A stretch of DNA of 64,000 bases from JACVRM01 sp963839815 (lineage in GTDB: Bacteria > Actinomycetota > Thermoleophilia > Gaiellales > Gaiellaceae): the NCBI GenBank assembly GCA_963839815.1, contig CAWIWF010000006.1:310001-374000 (forward strand), in the 5' to 3' direction. Position 1 is the stretch's first letter. Every line of letters begins with the position of its first letter. The translations under genes were made by a program, and so were the position numbers. Below are positions 49,663 through 59,514 of the stretch, in pieces. The notes under the pieces were generated by a model. It did not search any database. It saw only the letters and a program-made list of their open reading frames with translations, and was not told where the DNA came from.

Positions 49663-52227
49663 ATGAGCAACATGGAGCCACTGGATCCGGGTCGGATCGA
49701 GTCGCGCGAGCTCGAGCAGGAGATGCGCTCGAGCTTCCTCGACTACGCGATGAGCGTGATCGTGTCGCGGGCCCTGCCGGACGTCCGCGACGGCCTCAAG
49801 CCCGTGCACCGGCGCGTGCTGTACGCCATGAACGAGGCGGGGCTGCAGCCCAACCGCTCGCGCCTCAAGTGCGCCCGCGTCGTCGGCGACGTCATGGGTG
49901 CCTACCACCCGCACGGCGACGCAGCCATCTACGACACGCTCGTGCGGCTCGCGCAACCGTTCGCGATGCGCTACCCGCTCGTCGACGGGCAGGGCAACTT
50001 CGGCAACATCGACGGCTACCCGGCGGCCGCCATGCGCTACACCGAATGCCGGCTCGCGCGTCTCGCCACCGAGCTGCTGCGCGACATCGAGGCCGACACC
50101 GTCGACTTCAAGCCGAACTACGACGAGTCGCGGCGCGAGCCGACGGTGCTGCCGTCACGGTTCCCGAACCTGCTCGTCAACGGCTCCTCGGGCATCGCCG
50201 TCGGCATGGCGACGAACATCCCGCCGCACCATCTCGGCGAGGTCACCGACGCGCTCGTGGCCATGATCGACGAGCCGTCGATCGACATCGACCGGCTGAT
50301 GAAGTTCGTCAAGGGACCGGACTTCCCGACCGGCGGCATCATCCTCGGGCGGGAGGGCATCCGCGAGGCGTACCGCTCGGGCCGAGGCCGGATCGTCATG
50401 CGCGCCCGCGCCCACGCCGAGGAGATGCGAGGCGGCCGCTCGTCCATCGTCATCACCGAGCTTCCGTACAGCGTCCGCAAGGGCGGCGACGAGGGTGTGA
50501 TCGCCAAGATCGCCGACCTCGTCAAGGCGGGCACGCTCACCGAGATCTCCAAGATCCGCGACCTCTCCGACCGCAGCGGCATGCGGGTCGTCATCGAGTT
50601 GAAGCGCGAGGCAGTACCGCAGGTCGTCCTCAACAAGCTCTACAAGCACACGGCGCTGCAGTCGACGTTCGGCTACAACGCCGTCGCGCTCGTCGACGGC
50701 GTCCCGCGCACCCTGGGCCTGCGCGACCTGCTGCGCCACTACCTCGAGTTCCAGCGCGAGGTCATCACCCGCCGTTCCAAGTACGAGCTGCGCAAGGCCG
50801 AGGCACGCGCCCACATCCTGCGCGGCTACCTGATCGCGCTCGACAACCTCGACCGGGTCATCGAGCTGATCCGCGCGGCCTCGGACACGGAGGACGCGCG
50901 CGACGGGCTCATGCGCGAGTTCGACCTCAGCGAGCTCCAGGCCCAGGCGATCCTCGACCTGCGGCTGCGCGCGCTCACCGCCCTCGAGCGCAAGCGGGTC
51001 GAGGACGAGCACCGGGACCTCGAGGAGCGCATCGCCGAGCTGCGGGCAATCCTCGGCGACGAGTCCCGCATCGACGGGCTGATCCGCGAGGAGCTGCTCG
51101 AGATCCGCGAGATCTACACGAAGAACGACGACCGGCGCACCGAGGTGATGGCCGCCGAGGGCGAGTTCGACCTCGAGGACCTGATCGCCGAGGAGGACAT
51201 GGTCATCGCGATCACGCGCTCCGGATACATCAAGCGCCTCCCGGTCACGACCTACCGCGAGCAGCGTCGCGGCGGCATCGGTGTCATGGGCATGGAGCTC
51301 AAGGACGAGGACTACATCGAGCACCTGTTCGTCGCCTCCACGCACGACTACCTGCTCTTCTTCACGACCGTCGGCAAGGTCTACCGGCTCAAGGTGCACG
51401 AGCTGCCGCTCGGCTCCCGGCAGTCGAAGGGACGCGCGATCGTCAACCTGCTCCCCTTCCGCCAGGACGAGCACGTACGCGCTGTCATCGCGACGCGCGA
51501 GTTCAAGGAGGCCGAGTTCCTGCTCTTCGCGACGCGAAAGGGCGTCGTCAAGAAGACGAAGTTCCTCGACTACAACACGCCGCTGAAGGCGGACGGCATC
51601 ATCGCGCTCACGATGCGGGACGGCGACGAGCTCGTCGGCGTGCGCCTCTCGACGGGCGACGACGACGTACTGATGGTCTCGCGGAAGGGGCAGGCCATCC
51701 GCTTCCATGAGCGGCAGGTGCGGCCGATGGGCCGGCCCGCATCAGGTGTCCAGGGCATGAAGCTCCGTGCCGGCGACGAGGTCATCACCTGCGAGATCGC
51801 CCGCAACGACATGGATCTCCTCGTCGTGACGGAGAACGGCTACGGCAAGCGCACGCGCATGGACGAGTACCCGGTGAAAGGCCGCGGCGGGCTCGGCGTC
51901 AAGACGGTGCAGCTGACCGAGGCCAGGGGGCAGCTCGCCGGCGCGCTCGGCGTGCGCGACGGGTTCACCGTGATGCTGATCTCCACGGCGGGCACCGTCA
52001 TCCGCATGCCGGTCGACGGGATCCGCCGTGCCGGCCGCTCGACGCAGGGCGTCATCGTCATGCGCCTCCGCGGTGACGACGAGCACGTCTCGACGCTCGC
52101 CCCGGTGGCGGAGTCGGAGGACGACGACGTCGAGGGCGGCGAGCCGGGCGAGCCGGAGGTGCTCGCCGGCGACCCGGCCGCAGTCGACGGCGTGGCCGTG
52201 AACAGCGGCGCTCCGCCCGACGAGTAG
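49663..52227 (+). CDS. gyrA: DNA gyrase subunit A
   Basis: Breakage-reunion subunit, 854 aa. VSRALPDVRDGLKPVHRR, the quinolone region YHPHGDAAIYD (Ala87 where E. coli has Ser83; Asp91 matches Asp87), and the catalytic Tyr in AAMRYTECRL near residue 126. The C-terminal pinwheel contains the GyrA box as QRRGGIG, with Ile where Lys or Arg is usual. An acidic tail ends the protein. ATG 49663 lies 10 nt after gyrB. Confidence 0.98.
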   Translation: MSNMEPLDPGRIESRELEQEMRSSFLDYAMSVIVSRALPDVRDGLKPVHRRVLYAMNEAGLQPNRSRLKCARVVGDVMGAYHPHGDAAIYDTLVRLAQPFAMRYPLVDGQGNFGNIDGYPAAAMRYTECRLARLATELLRDIEADTVDFKPNYDESRREPTVLPSRFPNLLVNGSSGIAVGMATNIPPHHLGEVTDALVAMIDEPSIDIDRLMKFVKGPDFPTGGIILGREGIREAYRSGRGRIVMRARAHAEEMRGGRSSIVITELPYSVRKGGDEGVIAKIADLVKAGTLTEISKIRDLSDRSGMRVVIELKREAVPQVVLNKLYKHTALQSTFGYNAVALVDGVPRTLGLRDLLRHYLEFQREVITRRSKYELRKAEARAHILRGYLIALDNLDRVIELIRAASDTEDARDGLMREFDLSELQAQAILDLRLRALTALERKRVEDEHRDLEERIAELRAILGDESRIDGLIREELLEIREIYTKNDDRRTEVMAAEGEFDLEDLIAEEDMVIAITRSGYIKRLPVTTYREQRRGGIGVMGMELKDEDYIEHLFVASTHDYLLFFTTVGKVYRLKVHELPLGSRQSKGRAIVNLLPFRQDEHVRAVIATREFKEAEFLLFATRKGVVKKTKFLDYNTPLKADGIIALTMRDGDELVGVRLSTGDDDVLMVSRKGQAIRFHERQVRPMGRPASGVQGMKLRAGDEVITCEIARNDMDLLVVTENGYGKRTRMDEYPVKGRGGLGVKTVQLTEARGQLAGALGVRDGFTVMLISTAGTVIRMPVDGIRRAGRSTQGVIVMRLRGDDEHVSTLAPVAESEDDDVEGGEPGEPEVLAGDPAAVDGVAVNSGAPPDE

Positions 52228-52233
52228 CGCGAC

Positions 52234-53142
52234 CTAGGGCTCGGCCGCGCGAAGCCTCGCCGCCGCCTCCTCGGGCAGCAGCGAGTTGATGAAGATGCCC
52301 GCGCCGAGCTCGAGGCTCGCCGGCGTGCTCACGCGTGGCACGAGCTCCAGGTGCCAGTGGCCGCCGTCGTGAAGCCAGGCGTTCAGGGGCAGAGGGCCCT
52401 CGACTCGGCCCAGCCGCTCGAGCACGTCGCGCAGCAGCTCGAGCGCGCCCACCAGGGAGCTCCCGTCCTGGAATGCCGATGCCTCGTGACTCGCGGGGGC
52501 GACGAGCACTTCGTACGGCGACCGGCTCGCCGGCGGCGCCACTGCGACCACGCCCCCGCTCTCGGCGATCCGCAGGCCGTTCCGCTGCGCGCCGGCGAGG
52601 AGCCCGCAGACGCCGCAGTCGCCCCCCGCTGCCCACTCGTCCGCTACCAGCGGCGGGGGTTCCGGCAGCCAGACGAGCTGGGAGTGGCTGTGGGGGAGAC
52701 TCGCTCCGGCAGCGGCACCCTCGTTGATCACGGCCTGCACGTGCGGCAAGCCCGCTGCTCGTGCCGCTTCCGCGCGCCGGAGCCAGGCCTCGGCGACGCG
52801 ACCGACCTCCTCGGGCTCGAGCTCACCGAAGGAGCGCACATGCCGTGGAGTGTGGACGACGACCTCGTGATGCTCGAACGCCGGGTAGAGATTGGGCACG
52901 ACCCGGACCGTCCAGCCGGGCGTGTCGGGAGTCCGGCCCTCCGGTCCGAGGGCGAACGTCTCCGGCGGCGTCCGGTCCTCCCGGCCCTCGCAGAACGGGC
53001 ACAGCTCGAGCTCCGCCGCCGTCGCCTGCTCGCGCTGATGCCGCACGGCGCCCGGCCGACCCGCGCGCCACGGGGCGAATGCGACCCAGCGCCCCGACAG
53101 CGGATCCCGGCGAAGCTCCGGGACCCGGGACTCCTCCCTCAG
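52234..53142 (-). CDS. galT: Galactose-1-phosphate uridylyltransferase
   Basis: Leloir-pathway enzyme exchanging UMP between UDP-glucose and galactose 1-phosphate, 302 aa. PELRRDPLSGRWV opens the family, with zinc-site LCPFCEG. The active-site motif is PHSHSQLVW (usual HPHxQ) near residue 160. The C-terminal WHLELVPR is also present. The frame has no ATG, GTG or TTG near the conserved N-terminus. CTG 53142 lies 6 nt after GGAAGGA and overlaps the slipin stop as CTGA, so I use it. The alternative site GTC 53124 follows GGAGGAG but is not a start codon. Confidence 0.88.
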   Translation of the reverse strand: MREESRVPELRRDPLSGRWVAFAPWRAGRPGAVRHQREQATAAELELCPFCEGREDRTPPETFALGPEGRTPDTPGWTVRVVPNLYPAFEHHEVVVHTPRHVRSFGELEPEEVGRVAEAWLRRAEAARAAGLPHVQAVINEGAAAGASLPHSHSQLVWLPEPPPLVADEWAAGGDCGVCGLLAGAQRNGLRIAESGGVVAVAPPASRSPYEVLVAPASHEASAFQDGSSLVGALELLRDVLERLGRVEGPLPLNAWLHDGGHWHLELVPRVSTPASLELGAGIFINSLLPEEAAARLRAAEP

Positions 53143-53912
53143 CTGGGGTCCTTCCGCACGGTGCCGCGGTCGAGGAACTGGCTGATCAGGTCGATGGGGG
53201 CCGGGAAGACGATCGTCGTCGACTGCGAGCTCCCCAGCTCGAGCAGCGTCTGCAGGTAGCGCAGCTGGAGCGCCATCGGCGAGCGCGACATGACGTCGGC
53301 CGCCTCGCGCAGCCGCTCGGAGGCCTGGAACTCGCCCTCGGCGTTGATCACCTTCGCGCGCCGCTCGCGCTCGGCCTCGGCCTGACGTGCCATCGCGCGC
53401 TGCATGCCGCCGGGGATCTCCACGTCCTTGACCTCGACGATCGAGACCTTGATGCCCCACGGCGCCGTCGCCTCGTCGATGATCCGCTGCAGGATCTCGT
53501 TGATCTTCTCGCGCTCGGACAGCAGCTCGTCGAGCACATGCTGGCCGAGGACGCTCCGCAGCGTGGTCTGCGAGATCTGCGAGGTGGCGACCATGAAGTT
53601 CTCCACCTGCACGATCGCCCGCTCCGGGTCGATGATCCGGAAGTACGCGACGGCGTTCACGCGCACCGGCACGTTGTCCTTCGTGATCACCTCCTGCGGC
53701 GGCACGTTCAGCGTGACCGTGCGCAGGTCGACCTTGACCATCTTGTCGATGACCGGGATCAGCAGGAACAACCCAGGGCCTTTCGGCGGCGAGCGCAGGC
53801 GGCCGAGCCGGAAGACGACCCCCCGCTCGTACTCGCGTGCGACCTTGATCGCGGCTGTGGCGACCAGGAAGAGGACGACGAGGATGGCGGCAAGCGTGAT
53901 CAGGGCGATCAC
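53139..53912 (-). CDS. Slipin (stomatin/SPFH-family membrane protein)
   Basis: Membrane scaffold protein of 257 aa. One N-terminal helix (ALITLAAILVVLFLVATAA) and an SPFH domain with REYERGVVFRLGRL, PGLFLLIPVIDKMV and VPVRVNAVAYFRI follow. The C-terminal helical oligomerisation region carries GGMQRAMARQAEAERER. GTG 53912 has AAAGGAG five nt upstream, better than GTG 53918. It forms the common pair with NfeD (49 bp upstream), proposed to act on membrane microdomains. Confidence 0.93.
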   Translation of the reverse strand: MIALITLAAILVVLFLVATAAIKVAREYERGVVFRLGRLRSPPKGPGLFLLIPVIDKMVKVDLRTVTLNVPPQEVITKDNVPVRVNAVAYFRIIDPERAIVQVENFMVATSQISQTTLRSVLGQHVLDELLSEREKINEILQRIIDEATAPWGIKVSIVEVKDVEIPGGMQRAMARQAEAERERRAKVINAEGEFQASERLREAADVMSRSPMALQLRYLQTLLELGSSQSTTIVFPAPIDLISQFLDRGTVRKDPS

Positions 53913-53961
53913 GGACACTCCTTTCGCGGGGTTGGGGGCAGCTTACGCCTGCGGGCTTGCG

Positions 53962-55275
53962 CTACGTCGCGGCGGGCACCGCCTGCTCGACGGGGAGCAC
54001 CTCGAGGACGAACTCGTCGCCGATGGCGGTCACGCGTACCGGTGTGCCTGCGGGCACTGGCCCGTCGGCGCTGCGTGCGCGCCAGAGCTCGCCGTGCACG
54101 AAGACGGTGCCGTCCGGTGCGAGCGGCCGCCGGACGACGCCGACCTCGCCGAGCAGCTCGTCGCTGCCGGTCAGCGGCTTGGCGCGTCGAGCCTGCAACG
54201 CCTTCGCGAAGGCGATGCCGAACAGCACCGCCAGCGTGCCGGCCATGGCCAGAACCACGGTCAGCGAGACCTCGTACGCCTCGCCCGCCGGGTCGAACAG
54301 CATCAGCGCCCCGACCACGAAGCTGGCTGCGCCGGCGAGGCTGAGCGCGCCGTGGCTCGGCACGAACAGCTCGGCGGCGAAAAACGCACCGGCGAGCAGC
54401 ATGAGCAGCAGCCCCGCCCAGTTCACCGGCAGCACCTGGAGGCCGAAGAGCCCGGTGATCAGCGAGACGGCGCCGAACGTGCCGGGGAAGATGAGCCCCG
54501 GATTGAACAGCTCGATCGTGATGCCGAGCACGCCGAGCGACATCAGCAGCAGGATGATGTTCGGGTCGATCAGCGTGTCGAGCACCTGCTTCCAGAGCGA
54601 CATCTCGACCCGCTCGATCTCCGCGTCGCCGGTGTCCAGCACCAGGCCCTTCGGCACCGTCTCGCGGCCGTCGATCTGATCGAGGAGCGCGGGCAGCGTG
54701 GGGGCGACGACGTCGATGACGTTCTGGTCGAGTGCCTCGCGGGCGTTGAGGTTCGACGCTTCGCGGACGGCCCGGTCGGCCCACTGCACGTTGCGGTCGT
54801 GCTCGCGGGCGAGCGCCCGCAGGGAGGCGGCCGCGTCGTTGACGACCTTGCGGCGCAGGTCCTCCTGGATGTCCTCGCCGCCGACGTTGATCGGGGTCGA
54901 CGAGCCGATGTTCGTCTGGGGCGCCATCGCGAGCACGTCGGCCGCCTGCCCGATCCAGACGCCGGCCGACGCTGCTCGGGCGCCGTCGGGGGAGACGTAG
55001 ACGACGACGGGGATCTTCGAGGCCAACTCGGCCTTGACGATGTCGTTCATCGCCGACGCCAACCCGCCCGGCGTATCCAGCAGGATCACGACGGCGCTGA
55101 AGCCCTCGTCGTTGGCGCGCTCGATCTCCTCGATCACGTAGCCGGCCGTCACCGGGTTGACGTCGTTCTCGAACTCGACGGCGAGAACGCGTCCGTCAGC
55201 GGCTCCGGCAGGTGCGGCCAGGAGCGCCGCGACGATGACCGAGAGGGAAAATGCCCGCAAAAACAGGCTCTTCAC
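53962..55275 (-). CDS. NfeD-family ClpP-class membrane serine protease
   Basis: Full-length NfeD of 437 aa. The signal peptide (SLSVIVAALLAAPAGAA) precedes a ClpP-like protease domain with ILLDTPGGLASAM and the Ser-containing ARAASAGVWIGQAADVLAM, near residues 100-115. Four to five helices (about 235-345) and a C-terminal OB-fold (LLGEVGVVRRPLAPDG) follow. It partners the slipin downstream. GTG 55275 lies nine nt after TAGAAT (55285-55290), part of an extended TGATAGAAT box. Confidence 0.93.
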   Translation of the reverse strand: MKSLFLRAFSLSVIVAALLAAPAGAADGRVLAVEFENDVNPVTAGYVIEEIERANDEGFSAVVILLDTPGGLASAMNDIVKAELASKIPVVVYVSPDGARAASAGVWIGQAADVLAMAPQTNIGSSTPINVGGEDIQEDLRRKVVNDAAASLRALAREHDRNVQWADRAVREASNLNAREALDQNVIDVVAPTLPALLDQIDGRETVPKGLVLDTGDAEIERVEMSLWKQVLDTLIDPNIILLLMSLGVLGITIELFNPGLIFPGTFGAVSLITGLFGLQVLPVNWAGLLLMLLAGAFFAAELFVPSHGALSLAGAASFVVGALMLFDPAGEAYEVSLTVVLAMAGTLAVLFGIAFAKALQARRAKPLTGSDELLGEVGVVRRPLAPDGTVFVHGELWRARSADGPVPAGTPVRVTAIGDEFVLEVLPVEQAVPAAT

Positions 55276-55284
55276 GCTGTAAGG

Positions 55285-55290
55285 ATTCTA
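55285..55290 (-). promoter_or_regulatory. Putative extended -10 box of nfeD-slipin-galT
   Basis: TGATAGAAT on the minus strand (TAGAAT core), nine nt before the nfeD GTG. It is the same TGATAGA form seen at the gyrB promoter. Confidence 0.5.
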
Positions 55291-55338
55291 TCAGCGTGAC
55301 CCCCTTCTACTTGACCGGGGTCCGGGTCCGGCAACCGT

Positions 55339-57426
55339 GTGAGCCTCGTGCGCGCCGTCCCCCTCGCACTCGTCCTCCTGGGCGCCGCCCTCGGCGTCCC
55401 CGCAGTCGCCGACGCGGCGTCCGTGCGCACGGCCTCTCGGACGCAGGCGGTCTCGCCCGGCGCGGTCGTGGTCGACGGACGGGCGCCGATCCGGTTCACG
55501 CTCGCAGGGGTCGACTGGCAGGGCAGTGGCCAGGTGGCGCTGCGGTCGCGCCGGGTCGGCGGCGGCTGGAGCGCGTGGCGGCGCGCGGCGCCCGAGCCCG
55601 GCGACACGCCTGACGGGGCGCGCGGGCCCTGGCGGCTCGGCAACCCCTGGTGGACGGGTGCCTCCGACCGCGTCCAGTACCGGATCTATGGCGACGTCCG
55701 CCGCGTTCGCGGCCACTTCGTGTGGAGCTCGGCCCCGGCCGTGCCGCTCCGCCGGCTCGCCGCTGCCGGCACGCCGGCGATCATCCCGCGGCTCGCCTGG
55801 GCGGGCAGCCCCACCGCCCTGCGACGCGGCTCGCCGCGGTACGCGGCGCGGGTGCGCTTCGCCGTCGTCCACCACACGGCCGGCGCGTCGCCCTCGTCCA
55901 AGGCGCAGTCGGCAGCGGTCGTGCGCGGTGTCGCGGCCTACCACGTGCACGGCAACGGCTGGAGCGACGTGGGCTACAACTTTCTCGTCGATCGCTTCGG
56001 CCAGATCTTCGAGGGACGCTACGGCGGCATCGATCGCAACGTGATCGGCGCGCACGCCATGGGCTTCAACGAGGGCTCCGTCGGGATCGCGCTGCTCGGA
56101 AGCTATGGCTCGCGCTCCCCCTCCAAGGCGGCGCTCGATGCGGTCGCGCGGTTGATCGCGTGGCGGCTGGACGTCGCCCACGTCGACCCGGCGGTCTCGC
56201 TGAGCCAGCTCTCGGGAGGCAATCCTCGCTACTCGCCCGGCGCCCCGGTACTCCTGCGCGCGGTGTCCGGCCACCGTGACACGTACCCGACGAGCTGCCC
56301 CGGCGAGCGCGTCTACGCGCAACTCCCTGCGGTCGCCCGCACCGCGGCCGCGACGGGGTTGCCGAAGCTCTACGAGCCCCGCGTGGAGGGCAAGCCGGGT
56401 GGGCTCGTCCGTTTCCGGGCGCGGCTCTCGGGCGCGGTGCCGTGGACGGCGAGCGTCGTCGACGCCGACGGCACGGCCGTCGCGAGCGGTGCCGGAACGG
56501 GTCCTGCGCTCGACTGGACCTGGGACGCACGCAGCGTCGCCCCCGGCCGCTACACGTGGTCGCTCGCCGGGCCGTCGCTCCGCCCGGCCACCGGCACGCT
56601 CGCCGGCGGCACCGCGGCGCTCACGATCTCCGCCGCCGCCACGCCGGCGGTGATCTCCCCTGACGGCGACGGCCAGTCCGACTCCGCCTCGATTCGCTAT
56701 CGCCTCGGGCGCACGTCGGCGGTGACGCTGACCGTCCTCGACTCGCTCGGCAACCCGCTCTCGACGCTGTCCCTCGGCGAGCGCGTGGCCGGCTCGCACT
56801 CCTTCACCCTGACCGCAGACTCGTATCCCGACGGCGCGTACCAGCTGCTCCTGACCGCCGAGTCGGGCAGCGGCCACGTCACCGCCACCGTGCCGTTCAC
56901 CGTCAATCGCACGCTCGTCCGGGTCGGCCTCTCTGCGGCGCTCGTCTCGCCCAACGGCGACGGCCGCAACGACTCGCTCTCGGTGGCGTTCGGCCTGACC
57001 CTGCCCGCCGAGGTGACGGTCGAGGCTCGATCCCGCGGCGCCGCCCAGCTGGTCACAGGCCCGCTCCCGCTCGCGGCCGGCGAGCACACGCTGCCGTGGG
57101 GCGGCCGGCTCGCCTCCGGCGCCCGGCTCGCCGACGGCGCGTACTCGGTCGTCGTCCGCGCGTCGAACACCACCGGCGTCGTCAGCCACGCGCTGCCGGT
57201 CCGGGTCGACACGCGGCCGCCCGTGCTCAGGGTGCTCTCGCGACGCCCGCTGCGGGTGCGCCTGAGCGAGGCCGGCACAGTCCGGCTGCGCGTCGACGGG
57301 AGGCTCGTCCTGCGCAGCTATGCCCGCGCCGGTGCGTACCGCCTGTACGTGAACGGCCGCCGTGTCACCGCAATCGCCGAGGATCTCGCCGGCAACCGCA
57401 CGCTCAAGGCGCTACACCTGCGCTGA
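55339..57426 (+). CDS. Exported PGRP-type N-acetylmuramoyl-L-alanine amidase with Ig-like repeats
   Basis: Peptidoglycan hydrolase of 695 aa. A signal peptide (ALVLLGAALGVPAVADA) and an N-terminal beta region lead to the amidase_2/PGRP domain (about 150-335). Its Zn ligands are His in VVHHTAG, His in VSGHRDTYPTSCPG and the following Cys. The C-terminal half has FlgD-type Ig modules with calcium-loop-like SPDGDGQSDS and SPNGDGRNDS. GTG 55339 was chosen for the signal peptide. The 3' end overlaps convergent birA by 15 bp. Confidence 0.92.
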   Translation: MSLVRAVPLALVLLGAALGVPAVADAASVRTASRTQAVSPGAVVVDGRAPIRFTLAGVDWQGSGQVALRSRRVGGGWSAWRRAAPEPGDTPDGARGPWRLGNPWWTGASDRVQYRIYGDVRRVRGHFVWSSAPAVPLRRLAAAGTPAIIPRLAWAGSPTALRRGSPRYAARVRFAVVHHTAGASPSSKAQSAAVVRGVAAYHVHGNGWSDVGYNFLVDRFGQIFEGRYGGIDRNVIGAHAMGFNEGSVGIALLGSYGSRSPSKAALDAVARLIAWRLDVAHVDPAVSLSQLSGGNPRYSPGAPVLLRAVSGHRDTYPTSCPGERVYAQLPAVARTAAATGLPKLYEPRVEGKPGGLVRFRARLSGAVPWTASVVDADGTAVASGAGTGPALDWTWDARSVAPGRYTWSLAGPSLRPATGTLAGGTAALTISAAATPAVISPDGDGQSDSASIRYRLGRTSAVTLTVLDSLGNPLSTLSLGERVAGSHSFTLTADSYPDGAYQLLLTAESGSGHVTATVPFTVNRTLVRVGLSAALVSPNGDGRNDSLSVAFGLTLPAEVTVEARSRGAAQLVTGPLPLAAGEHTLPWGGRLASGARLADGAYSVVVRASNTTGVVSHALPVRVDTRPPVLRVLSRRPLRVRLSEAGTVRLRVDGRLVLRSYARAGAYRLYVNGRRVTAIAEDLAGNRTLKALHLR

Positions 57427-58026
57427 CCACGCGTCGTAGCGGTGCTCGAGCTCGAGCAGGATCGCCGCCAGCAGCGCGGCGCGGTCGACCGGCGCACCGC
57501 CCTCGAGGAGCAGGGAGGCCGGGGGCGTCTCGGCGTCGCCGGGCAGCCCGCCTGCCGGCACGTTCGCGTTGACGCCGATCCCGAGTGCGACGCGCCCGCC
57601 GCGCGCCTCGCCCAGGACGCCCGCGACCTTTCGTCCGAGGACGAGCACGTCGTTCGGATACTTCACGTCTGCCGGCAGGCCGGTGACTCGCCGGATCGCG
57701 TCGGCGACCGCGTGCGCGGCCAGAGGCGACAGCTCGGGCAGGCGGGCCGCCGCTGCCGAGGGCGTGAGCGCGACGGAGAAGAGCAGGCTCGTCCCGGGGG
57801 GTGCGAGCCAGCGACGCCCGAGCCGGCCTCGTCCTGCTGTCTGCTCGTCGGCCGCCACGACGGCGCCCTCGGGGGCGGTCTCGGCGAGCTCGAGCTGGGT
57901 CGACTCGCAGCGGGCGAGGAAGACGTACGGCCGGCCCAGCCGGCCCTCGAGGAGCGGTCCCACCACGGCCGGCGCCAGATCGCTCGCGTGGTGCTCGTTG
58001 CCGGGGGCTGGCCCGGGGCGTCTCAT
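57412..58026 (-). CDS. birA: Biotin-[acetyl-CoA-carboxylase] ligase
   Basis: Attaches biotin to acetyl-CoA carboxylase via biotinyl-AMP, 204 aa, without the DNA-binding domain. The ATP/biotin loop is TAGRGRLGRRW near residue 64. KYPNDVLV replaces the usual KWPND, GIGVNAN follows. ATG 58026 is divergent from fabZ with 26 bp between starts. Function suits the adjacent fatty-acid genes. Confidence 0.93.
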   Translation of the reverse strand: MRRPGPAPGNEHHASDLAPAVVGPLLEGRLGRPYVFLARCESTQLELAETAPEGAVVAADEQTAGRGRLGRRWLAPPGTSLLFSVALTPSAAAARLPELSPLAAHAVADAIRRVTGLPADVKYPNDVLVLGRKVAGVLGEARGGRVALGIGVNANVPAGGLPGDAETPPASLLLEGGAPVDRAALLAAILLELEHRYDAWSAQV

Positions 58027-58037
58027 CGGGCCATCAC

Positions 58038-58043
58038 TACACT
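58038..58043 (+). promoter_or_regulatory. Putative -10 box of fab operon
   Basis: TACACT, nine nt before the fabZ GTG (58053), inside the 26-bp birA-fabZ spacer. The -35 side would fall within birA. Confidence 0.45.
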
Positions 58044-58052
58044 AGCCCGGCA

Positions 58053-58477
<425 letters not shown>

Positions 58478-58481
<4 letters not shown>

Positions 58482-59506
58482 TCGGCACCGCGTCTGCCAA
58501 CGGCCGCATCTCCATCACCGGCCTCGGCTGCCACGTGCCCGAGCGCGTGGTCACGAACGACGACATCTCACGGCTGGTGGACACCTCGGACGAGTGGATC
58601 CGCGAGCGCACGGGGATCCGGGAGCGCCGCGTCGCTGCGCCGGAGGAGGCGCTCTCCGACCTCTGCCTGCCGGCGAGCCGGAAGGCGCTCGCGCACGCGG
58701 GTGTCGAGCCTGCGGATCTCGACCTGATCATCGTCGCGACCGTCACCCCCGACATGTTCTTTCCCTCGACGGCCGCGCTCCTCGCCGACCAGCTCGGCGC
58801 GCCCGAGGCCGGCGCCTACGACCTCTCCGCGGGCTGCACCGGCTTCATGTACGCGCTGGCGCAGGCCTACGGGATGCTCGCCGGCGGCCTCGCGCATCGC
58901 GCCCTCGTCGTCGGCGGCGACGTGCTCTCGAAGATCGTCGACTGGACCGACCGCACGACCTGCGTGCTGTTCGGTGACGGCGCCGGCGCGGTCGTGCTCG
59001 AGCGCGTCCAGGAGGGCGGGTTCCTCGGCTTCGAGCTCGGCGCAGACGGCGGCGGCGGCGTGCACCTGTTCATGCAGGGGGGCGGCTCCCGGACGCCGGC
59101 GACAGCCGACTCGGTCGCGGCCGGCGATCACCTCGTGCGCATGAACGGGCGCGAGGTCTTCAAGTTCGCCACCCGGGTGCTCGTGTCGTCTGCGGAGGAG
59201 CTCCTTGACGAGTGCGAGGTGGCAGTGGAGGACGTGGACGTCTACGTGCCGCACCAGGCGAACGTCCGCATCATCGACCACGCGGCGAAGAAGCTCGGGA
59301 TCGCGCAGAATCGCGTCGTGATCAACGTCGACCGCTACGGGAACACGTCCTCGGGCTCGATCCCGCTCGCGCTCGCCGACGCGTCGGCCGACGGACGGCT
59401 CAGGCCGGGAGAGCTGGTCTTGATGACGGGCATGGGGGCCGGCCTCACCTGGGGGTCGGCGCTGATCGAGTGGACTGCGGCTCCGGACGGCGTCCGGGCG
59501 GAATAG
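58478..59506 (+). CDS. fabH: 3-oxoacyl-[ACP] synthase III
   Basis: Starts fatty-acid chains by condensing acyl-CoA with malonyl-ACP, 342 aa. The triad is Cys in DLSAGCTGF near residue 120, His in VPHQANVRI near residue 256 and Asn in RYGNTSSGS near residue 286. DEWIRERTGIRERR is the N-terminal hallmark. It is coupled to fabZ by ATGA. Confidence 0.97.
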
Positions 59507-59514
59507 GAGGGTCG

